A DNA stretch of 12,545 bases from CAYTPE01 sp964439885 (GTDB taxonomy: Bacteria > Patescibacteriota > Patescibacteriia > Magasanikbacterales > GWA2-37-8): the NCBI GenBank assembly GCA_964439885.1, contig CAYTPE010000032.1:1-12545 (forward strand), written 5' to 3'. Positions 7,985 through 12,545 of the stretch are shown one piece after another (positions within the stretch are counted from its first letter, which is position 1; each line of letters begins with the position of its first letter). The notes beneath the pieces are model-generated. The model was not told the origin of the DNA. It ran no database searches and worked only from the letters and a program-made list of their open reading frames with translations. Both the position numbers and the translations under genes were made by a program.

Positions 7985-8032
7985 CCGGAAGAAGGCAAAC
8001 AAATCGGATGGGGCCGATCGTGGGGGGGCGAA

Positions 8033-8407
8033 ATGGGAGAGGTGGCCGAAAAAATCACGGTGCTCGAGGCGGAAAACGTGTTACCCCGTCGAGAACCCAA
8101 GGTGGTGTGCCTGGGAGAAGACAGGTTCGAGATGCACCTGCCGCTCGGACATGTGGTGGAGTACTCGGGCAAGGAGTGGGGCCAGCTCATCATCGACTGG
8201 CTTCTCGACCTGAGCCGGAACGAGCCGCACGCTCTGCTCACGCTCGACGAGTCGCTCCAGCTCGGTTGGCAGGTTGCGAACGACGAGCGCGCGGAACTCG
8301 CCTTGGTGCCGGAGCCTGTGGTACTCACGCACGTGCCGGCGCTGATGTGGGGCACGTATGGCGACCTCGCCTGCGTGGATCTGGAAGTCGTCGAACACGT
8401 TCTCTAG
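8033..8407 (+). CDS. hypothetical protein, 124 aa, GC-rich codons
   Basis: I do not recognise the family. The ATG at 8033 is preceded by a run of seven G residues 4 nt upstream that could serve as a Shine-Dalgarno. An in-frame GTG at 7964 would add 23 residues but falls inside a hairpin and reads poorly, so I prefer 8033. Codon third positions are overwhelmingly G or C (CTC, GAG, GTG, CTG), which supports this strand over the overlapping minus-strand frame. The protein is soluble-looking, acidic, and rich in Leu, Val and Trp, with segments such as GKEWGQLIIDWLLDLS and EPVVLTHVPALMWGTYGDL that suggest a small mixed alpha/beta fold. There is no signal peptide, membrane segment or Cys cluster. 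It stops at TAG, and a good terminator follows at 8476, so it is a single-gene unit. The strong GC3 differs from ftsK and may mean transfer or high expression. Confidence 0.7.
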   Translation: MGEVAEKITVLEAENVLPRREPKVVCLGEDRFEMHLPLGHVVEYSGKEWGQLIIDWLLDLSRNEPHALLTLDESLQLGWQVANDERAELALVPEPVVLTHVPALMWGTYGDLACVDLEVVEHVL

Positions 8408-8475
8408 CCAACGCTTCTGCCCGCCGCGCAGTCCACCTGCCCACACCTTCTCCGGGCACTCCTCAAACAAACTCC

Positions 8476-8496
8476 GCCTGCTCGGCGGTTTTTTCT
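8476..8496 (+). terminator. rho-independent terminator after the 124-aa gene
   Basis: CCGCC (8476-8480), loop TGCTC and GGCGG (8486-8490) are followed by six T residues and CTTT. It lies 68 bp after the stop codon of the 8033 gene, on the same strand. Confidence 0.85.
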
Positions 8497-8509
8497 TTAC
8501 TTTCATTTG

Positions 8510-8600
8510 TCATTCATGCCCCGTGTTGTGGCGCTGGGTAAACTCCGGCGGGAATCCATTATCGATGGTGAGCGAGATTCCCGCCTGCGCGGGAATGACA
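8510..8600. repeat. 91-bp palindromic repeat (GGCGGGAATC / TGTCATTC type)
   Basis: The terminal inverted repeats TGTCATTC (8510-8517) and GAATGACA (8593-8600) enclose two internal hairpins. GGCGGGAATC (8547-8556) pairs with GATTCCCGCC (8576-8585), and alternatively ATTCCCGC (8577-8584) pairs with GCGGGAAT (8589-8596). Its translations read VIPAQAGIS and PACAGMT, the familiar false peptides of this widespread intergenic repeat. It directly follows the terminator at 8476, is likely a non-autonomous mobile or REP-like unit, and differs from the copy at 7752. Confidence 0.8.
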
Positions 8601-8643
8601 GCATGAATAAATCCATAAAAGTGTTTGAAAAATTTATCAACAC

Positions 8644-8671
8644 TTGACACATCACAAAAATCATCTAAAAT
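8644..8671 (+). promoter_or_regulatory. sigma70-type promoter for the 6S-like RNA
   Basis: -35 TTGACA (8644-8649), a 16-bp spacer and -10 TAAAAT (8666-8671) predict a start near 8678. The hexamers equal those of the rpoB leader promoter. A dyad AAGTGTT/AACACTT (8619-8625, 8639-8645) touches the -35 and may be an operator. No open reading frame of interest follows, so the product is probably an RNA. Confidence 0.7.
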
Positions 8672-8677
8672 TGTATC

Positions 8678-8890
8678 ACCTTTTTTTAAACTTTTTTTCT
8701 CCACCGAACTGCGATAGAGTTGATGTCTCAACCGGATCGGAGCTGTAAAAAACATCTCTCTCTTGCTCTCAATCGTACTTGTACGCATTCTGAGCAACGT
8801 TTTTTGCCTTCGGCTCGTAGCTAAAACATGCAACTCTACTCGCAGTTCAGTGCAGAAAAAATAAATCCGCCTTCTTGGCGGATTTATTGT
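8678..8890 (+). ncRNA. 6S RNA-like long-hairpin RNA (candidate ssrS)
   Basis: From the predicted start the RNA folds into one long hairpin. The closing stem pairs 8693-8726 with 8826-8861, including the perfect blocks GAACTGCGA/TCGCAGTTC and TAGAGTTG/CAACTCTA with single bulges. A central bubble then has 20 nt on each side (8727-8746 and 8806-8825). The 3' side holds a GCC-TTC-GGC mini-hairpin and the 5' side CCG-GAT-CGG. The upper stem AAAAAAC/GTTTTTT (8747-8753, 8799-8805) follows, then TTGCTC/GAGCAA and a CGTA-CTTG-TACG tip. Known 6S RNA has the same plan: about 180-200 nt, a closing stem, an open central bubble often with a short 3'-side hairpin, and an apical stem. It mimics an open promoter, binds RNA polymerase holoenzyme and can template short product RNAs. 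Family assignment is from structure only. An alternative is a palindromic mobile element. The 3' end at the 8860-8888 hairpin is approximate. Confidence 0.55.
8860..8888. terminator. 12-bp hairpin, terminator usable on both strands
   Basis: AATAAATCCGCC (8860-8871) and GGCGGATTTATT (8877-8888) form a perfect 12-bp stem with loop TTCTT. On the minus strand a run of T residues follows, and on the plus strand the U-rich end lies within the stem (ATTTATTGT). It probably closes the 6S-like RNA on the plus strand and backs up the terminator of the 98-aa gene on the minus strand. Confidence 0.75.
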
Positions 8891-8898
8891 ACAAAAAA

Positions 8899-8955
8899 AT
8901 CACCCGCGCACAGAGCCTTTCGACAAATCGAAAGGCTCTGTGCGTGGCGGGTGAT
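8899..8955 (-). terminator. very long terminator hairpin of the 98-aa gene
   Basis: ATCACCCG (8899-8906) pairs with CGGGTGAT (8948-8955), and the 17-bp block 8907-8923 pairs perfectly with 8928-8944 around a CAAA loop, with one 3-nt bulge. On the minus strand the stem is followed by TTTTTTTG. It begins about 46 bp after the stop of the gene at 9002-9298. The 25-bp stem is unusually long for a terminator. Confidence 0.85.
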
Positions 8956-9001
8956 CTTGGCCGACGCGATAGGACTGCTGGGCGGGCGGCGAAACCGCTG
9001 G

Positions 9002-9298
9002 CTACTTGCCGATGACAATGAGGCGGAAGCGGGCCACGAGATCCGTTCGCGCCTGTTCACGACAGGCGTCGGACCCACAGTGGCGGGAAGTGTGCGTGTT
9101 GAGGCTTCCGTTGGGGAGCTCTGGAGAAAAGCCGAATCTGAACGAAGGTATGAAGGCCTCGCTCACGGCGAGGCTGCTGCAGTAGAAGCAATTGTCTCTG
9201 CTGCTCGTGGCCTCGTTGAATCGCCGATGTCCCACCGGCGGCTCATAATCTCCATGAACTACTTCCATGCCTTCTTCGACGAAAACAATTTTCTTCAT
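9002..9298 (-). CDS. hypothetical protein, 98 aa, with two Cys pairs (zinc-ribbon-like)
   Basis: The family is not recognised. The start at 9298 is well supported, with AGAGGTG (9304-9310) 5 nt upstream of the ATG on the minus strand. The protein opens MKKIVFVEEGMEVVHGDYE and has C37-x2-C40 (CFYC) and C74-x4-C79 (HCGSDAC), with H69 and H73 nearby. This is enough for one structural zinc site, so a small zinc-ribbon fold is an inference. The C-terminus ARFRLIVIGK is basic and hydrophobic. There is no signal peptide or membrane segment. Codons are GC3-rich, like those of the 124-aa gene and unlike ftsK. It ends at TAG ahead of a 25-bp terminator stem, and is transcribed divergently from ftsK and convergently with the 6S-like RNA. 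The overlapping plus-strand frame (8828-9364) runs through hairpins and is rejected. Confidence 0.75.
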   Translation of the reverse strand: MKKIVFVEEGMEVVHGDYEPPVGHRRFNEATSSRDNCFYCSSLAVSEAFIPSFRFGFSPELPNGSLNTHTSRHCGSDACREQARTDLVARFRLIVIGK

Positions 9299-9303
9299 GG
9301 TAG

Positions 9304-9310
9304 CACCTCT
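9304..9310 (-). promoter_or_regulatory. Shine-Dalgarno of the 98-aa gene
   Basis: AGAGGTG on the minus strand lies 5 nt before the ATG at 9298. It fixes the start. A weak promoter match (TGGACA-N17-TAGTCT) lies further upstream within 9318-9346. Confidence 0.7.
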
Positions 9311-9367
9311 ACCAAAAGACTAACAAACCATTTTGAGTTTGTCCATATGTTGCTTGCGCTCTAAATA

Positions 9368-9376
9368 TGCTATACT
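9368..9376 (+). promoter_or_regulatory. extended -10 promoter of ftsK
   Basis: TGC followed by TATACT (9371-9376) is an extended -10. A partial -35, TTGCTT, lies 15 bp upstream. The predicted start near 9383 falls after the in-frame TTG at 9333, so the longer ftsK reading would not be on the transcript. This supports the ATG at 9447. Confidence 0.55.
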
Positions 9377-9446
9377 ACGCAGCATCATAGTCGAATCCGC
9401 ATTCGATCCTCGTTCGTTTACGCCTCAACCAGCTTCTACACACCCT

Positions 9447-11780
9447 ATGCCTCGCACGTCTCGCTCTCCATCTTCCACGTTCAACCCCGAAATTTCTCGT
9501 GGCCTTATCGCCATTCTGCTCATCATTGCCGCCGCGCTTTCCATGCTCAGTTTTTTTGGCATGGCCGGTGTGGCCGGTAATTTTATCGACTCGCTGCTCG
9601 CGCTCATCTTTGGCCAGGTCCGCTATGTGTTTCCGATTATTCTTTTTGTTGTAGGAGCGCTTATCATCAAAGACATTTCGTACGAATATCGCGCTACCCA
9701 TATTATCGGTAGTGTTTTATTTTTTTTGAGTTTCAACGGCTTGGTGCATTTACAAAATCCCGTCGAAACAATGATGGAACTCGCGAAGCAAGGTTACGGC
9801 GGTGGTTTTGTGGGGCTTGCGCTTTCCTGGCCACTAGGCACGTATGTGGGGTACTGGGGTGCACTTATTGTCTTTGTGGGGATGCTGCTCGTATCCATCA
9901 TCCTTATTTTTAACACCTCACTACAGCAGATTATCGCTTTGCATAAAAAATTCTTTTTGGCACTCGGGTGGATTGGCAAACAGCTCATAGCGCTCTTTGG
10001 TGGTCTTAAACCAAAACCAGTTTCGTTCAAAATTAAAGGAGAATACGCTACGGGCGAAGAAGAGGAAGCGGAAGATGATGAGAATGATGAAGAAGACGAG
10101 GAGACTGATGACGAAGTGGAAGAAGACGAAGCTCCTGAATTTCACCATCGCACGATAGTGAAAAAGCAAGCCGCGCGCTCCGATGAAGACGAAGCTCCCG
10201 AGCCACAAAAAATGCCGATTGCCAAACTCAAACCGACCACCTACCGTTTGCCATCACTTGAGCTTCTCCACAACATCAAATCGAAACCAACGTCGGGCGA
10301 CATCAAATCAAGCGCTGAGGTAATCAAACAGACCTTTCAAAATTTTGGCATCGAAGTGGACATGGGCGAGGTGCGTGTTGGTCCTACAGTGACGCAGTAC
10401 TCGCTTAAGCCGCAGGCCGGCGTGAAGCTCGCGCGCATTACATCGCTCGCGAACGATTTAGCGCTGGCTCTAGCTGCCCACCCAATTCGTATCGAAGCGC
10501 CAATCCCTGGTAAATCGCTCGTTGGTATCGAAGTACCAAACCAAAAGGTGGCCATGGTGACGCTACGCGAGCTGCTCGAAAGCGATGAATTCAAACGGCG
10601 TGAGCACAATATGATGATCGCGGTTGGTAAAGATGTCGCCGGTAATGTGCATATTGCTGATCTGCCAAAAATGCCACATCTTCTGGTAGCTGGTGCCACA
10701 GGCTCGGGAAAAACGGTGTGTATTAATACTATTATTTTGAGCCTGCTCTACCAAAATACCCCTGAATCACTGCGCTTTATCATGGTAGACCCCAAACGCG
10801 TGGAGCTCACGCTCTACAATGGCATTCCCCACCTCCTCACGCCGGTGATTACCGACGCGGGCAAAACGGTGAACGCACTCAAATGGACAATCGGTGAAAT
10901 GGAACGACGTTTCGACACGCTCGCGAGCGCTGGTAAACGTGATATTATTTCGTATAACAAAACCGCTGACGAAAAATTGCCGTACATCGTGTTTGTCATC
11001 GATGAGCTTGCCGACCTCATGGCCATGGCCGGCGCTGAAGTGGAAGCGGGCATCATTCGTCTCGCGCAGATGGCGCGCGCGGTGGGCATCCACCTCATTG
11101 TGGCCACGCAGCGCCCGAGCGTGGAAGTTATTACCGGTCTCATGAAGGCCAACATCCCTGGTCGCATTGCTTTTTCCGTGGCTTCTATTATCGACTCGCG
11201 CACTATTTTGGACTGCCCGGGCGCCGAGCGTTTGCTTGGTCGCGGCGATATGTTGTATCTCACTGCTGATTTATCTAAACCAAAACGTTTACAAGGTGCG
11301 TTTGTTTCCGAAGACGAAATGAAAGAAATTATCAATTACCTCAAAGGTGATGAACCGCCTGTTTATGACGAATCGATTGTGTCCAAAGGTGGCGCTGGTG
11401 GCACGATGAATCTCTTCGGTGGCGCGAGCGACGACCAAGACCCGCTGTTCGAAGAAGCTAAACGCGTGGTACTCGAAAGCGGCAAAGCTTCGGCCAGTCT
11501 TATGCAACGCCGTATGAAAATCGGGTACGCCCGAGCGGCACGCCTCTTGGACGAACTAGAGGAAGCTGGTATAGTAGGTCCTGCCGACGGCGCCAAACCA
11601 CGTGAGGTGTTTACGGAGCATATTATACAGTCGGGTGGTATTACGCGCCCGGCTCCTGAGCCAGAAATGTCAGAAGAGGAACAGACCATGAACGCGGGTG
11701 GTGTGGTGTTGGATGGCGAAGCGAGTGCTGAGGAAGAATCTGACGAAGAAGAGGAAGAAACAATTAAGGAGTTTGCTTAA
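9447..11780 (+). CDS. ftsK: DNA translocase FtsK
   Basis: FtsK is a membrane-anchored DNA pump that clears chromosome ends from the septum during division. This copy has 777 aa from the ATG at 9447. The N-terminal membrane region has hydrophobic segments at about 19-41, 50-74, 84-100 and 118-160, i.e. four or five helices. An acidic linker (about 202-232) is almost all Glu and Asp and is followed by a Pro/Lys-rich stretch. The RecA-like motor has Walker A GATGSGKT (416-423), VDPKRVELTLYNGIPHL, Walker B FVIDELADLM (D519, E520) and ATQRPSVEVITG. The C-terminal winged-helix gamma domain (about 663-725, GKASASLMQRRMKIGYARAARLLDELE) binds KOPS-like sites in known FtsK/SpoIIIE. A second acidic tail ends the protein. 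There is no Shine-Dalgarno before the ATG. The RodZ-like gene follows 71 bp later on the same strand. It could be called SpoIIIE-type; the family is certain. Confidence 0.95.
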   Translation: MPRTSRSPSSTFNPEISRGLIAILLIIAAALSMLSFFGMAGVAGNFIDSLLALIFGQVRYVFPIILFVVGALIIKDISYEYRATHIIGSVLFFLSFNGLVHLQNPVETMMELAKQGYGGGFVGLALSWPLGTYVGYWGALIVFVGMLLVSIILIFNTSLQQIIALHKKFFLALGWIGKQLIALFGGLKPKPVSFKIKGEYATGEEEEAEDDENDEEDEETDDEVEEDEAPEFHHRTIVKKQAARSDEDEAPEPQKMPIAKLKPTTYRLPSLELLHNIKSKPTSGDIKSSAEVIKQTFQNFGIEVDMGEVRVGPTVTQYSLKPQAGVKLARITSLANDLALALAAHPIRIEAPIPGKSLVGIEVPNQKVAMVTLRELLESDEFKRREHNMMIAVGKDVAGNVHIADLPKMPHLLVAGATGSGKTVCINTIILSLLYQNTPESLRFIMVDPKRVELTLYNGIPHLLTPVITDAGKTVNALKWTIGEMERRFDTLASAGKRDIISYNKTADEKLPYIVFVIDELADLMAMAGAEVEAGIIRLAQMARAVGIHLIVATQRPSVEVITGLMKANIPGRIAFSVASIIDSRTILDCPGAERLLGRGDMLYLTADLSKPKRLQGAFVSEDEMKEIINYLKGDEPPVYDESIVSKGGAGGTMNLFGGASDDQDPLFEEAKRVVLESGKASASLMQRRMKIGYARAARLLDELEEAGIVGPADGAKPREVFTEHIIQSGGITRPAPEPEMSEEEQTMNAGGVVLDGEASAEEESDEEEEETIKEFA

Positions 11781-11811
11781 AAATTATTTTCAATCATTTG
11801 TCTGCGCTTTT

Positions 11812-11839
11812 GAAAATTGAAAATTAGAAATTGAAAATT
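11812..11839. repeat. four tandem 7-bp units between ftsK and the RodZ-like gene
   Basis: GAAAATT, GAAAATT, AGAAATT and GAAAATT stand head to tail in the 71-bp gap. The gap has no terminator and no Shine-Dalgarno. It is probably an AT-rich simple repeat prone to slippage. Confidence 0.6.
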
Positions 11840-11851
11840 ATTTACTCTGCC

Positions 11852-12545
11852 ATGTCCATCTTCTGCTACAAAAAGCTCGATGCTGCGGAGCGAGTTGGCG
11901 CTCGATTGCACACCGCTCGTTTGGCTCGCAACCTGAGTCTCGACTTTATCGCCGAGCGCACGCACATACAAAAAAAATATCTGCAAGCTATTGAAGAAAA
12001 TAATTTCCATACGTTGCCCAAAGCCAAAGCGTATCGTTTGGCGTATATTAAACAGCTCGCTTCGTGGGTGGGTCTCAGCGAATCGGAAATCGCGCGGCAA
12101 TGTGTGCAGGAGGGCGCACTCGAAGACGCTCCCATCGTACATCCGCATCGTCGTTTGGCGCTGTTGCCGTTTGCCACTATTTCCACGCTGGCTCGCAATG
12201 CTTTGTTTGTATGCTTGGTAATGGTTTTTGCCGGCTACCTCTTCTGGCAAGTGCGCGGTGTGCGTGAGCCACCTAAGTTAAAAGTGTTCAGTCCCACTGA
12301 AGGATATGTGGCAAACCAATCGAGTGTAATGGTGGAGGGCGAAACCGAAAAGGAAACGCAGCTCACGGTCAACGGCCAGGATGTGACGGTGAACGATGTC
12401 GGAAAATTTGAAACCAAAATTGACTTATCGCAGGGTGTGAACACTCTTGTCATCACAGCCACCAAAAAGCACGGTAAAACTGCTTCGGTGACCCGGAATT
12501 TGGTGGTGCAAGAAAGACAAAAAACCGACCAGATCAGCTTGAAGC
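11852..12545 (+). CDS. RodZ-like protein: HTH domain, one membrane helix, Ig-like domain (partial, runs off right edge)
   Basis: The reading frame from the ATG at 11852 is open for 231 codons to the window end. Residues about 14-80 form an HTH_25/Xre-type helix-turn-helix (VGARLHTARLARNLSLDFIA, then THIQKKYLQAIEENNFHTLP and YRLAYIKQLASWVGL), as in the cytoplasmic domain of RodZ, which links MreB to the cell envelope. A basic stretch (HPHRR, 97-101) precedes one membrane helix at about 113-133. Outside it lies a beta-rich domain (about 141-222, KVFSPTEGYVANQSSVMVEG and TLVITATKKHG) like the Ig or glucodextranase-B-like modules seen in envelope proteins. Topology is N-in, C-out. There is no Shine-Dalgarno. 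It follows ftsK by 71 bp without a terminator, so co-transcription is likely and fits a role in division or shape. The missing C-terminus prevents a firm name. Confidence 0.85.
   Translation, partial: MSIFCYKKLDAAERVGARLHTARLARNLSLDFIAERTHIQKKYLQAIEENNFHTLPKAKAYRLAYIKQLASWVGLSESEIARQCVQEGALEDAPIVHPHRRLALLPFATISTLARNALFVCLVMVFAGYLFWQVRGVREPPKLKVFSPTEGYVANQSSVMVEGETEKETQLTVNGQDVTVNDVGKFETKIDLSQGVNTLVITATKKHGKTASVTRNLVVQERQKTDQISLK

Noticed and set aside
8081..8506. Open frame of 141 codons on the minus strand
   Set aside because: It is antisense to the 124-aa gene, whose frame has the strong GC3 pattern, and it crosses that gene's terminator.
8510..8833. Open frame of 107 codons on the minus strand
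   Set aside because: It contains the VIPAQAGIS false peptide of the palindromic repeat and the arm of the long hairpin. It is not a gene.
8510..8955. CRISPR array
   Set aside because: The hairpins differ in sequence and spacing, and there is no regular direct repeat with unique spacers.
8828..9364. Open frame of 178 codons on the plus strand
   Set aside because: It starts inside the 6S-like palindrome, passes through two terminator hairpins and lies antisense to the better supported 98-aa gene.
9333..9446. Upstream extension of ftsK from the TTG at 9333
   Set aside because: The extended -10 at 9368-9376 lies inside this segment, so it would not be transcribed in full. The residues do not resemble an FtsK N-terminus.

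Overview
The window is 12.5 kb of bacterial chromosome with mid-range GC. Standard-code genes are densely packed, stops are TAG or TAA, and no in-frame TGA appears in rpoB or rpoC. No gene could be assigned by database search. My best guess at lineage is Patescibacteria (Candidate Phyla Radiation). This rests on rpoBC lying apart from rplJ-rplL, weak or absent Shine-Dalgarno sites on the large genes, ftsK followed by a RodZ-like HTH/TM/Ig-like protein, and palindromic TGTCATTC-type repeats between genes. It is an inference only.

Left half, minus strand: rpoB (beta, complete) then rpoC (beta', cut by the left edge), 37 bp apart and presumably one transcript. Both carry intact catalytic motifs. 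About 350 bp upstream of rpoB is a near-consensus promoter, TTGACA-N17-TAAAAT, facing rpoB. It is followed by a structured leader of about 340 nt holding two terminator-like hairpins, and a palindrome lies over its -10. This could be an attenuated rpoBC leader or a separate small RNA gene ahead of rpoB.

Middle, about 7.6-9.45 kb: an accessory-looking stretch with two palindromic repeats of 91-95 bp, a GC3-rich 124-aa gene of unknown function (+), and a 98-aa Cys-paired gene of unknown function (-). Between the two genes, a second near-consensus promoter (TTGACA-N16-TAAAAT, +) reads into a 169-nt near-complete hairpin. This hairpin has a long closing stem, a symmetric 20/20-nt central bubble with mini-hairpins, and a short upper stem. 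That is the architecture of 6S RNA, the RNA polymerase regulator, and it is my main candidate for an unannotated element.

Right part, plus strand: ftsK (DNA translocase, 777 aa), then a RodZ-like membrane protein cut by the right edge. These are cell-division and cell-shape functions, probably co-transcribed from an extended -10 promoter at about 9370.
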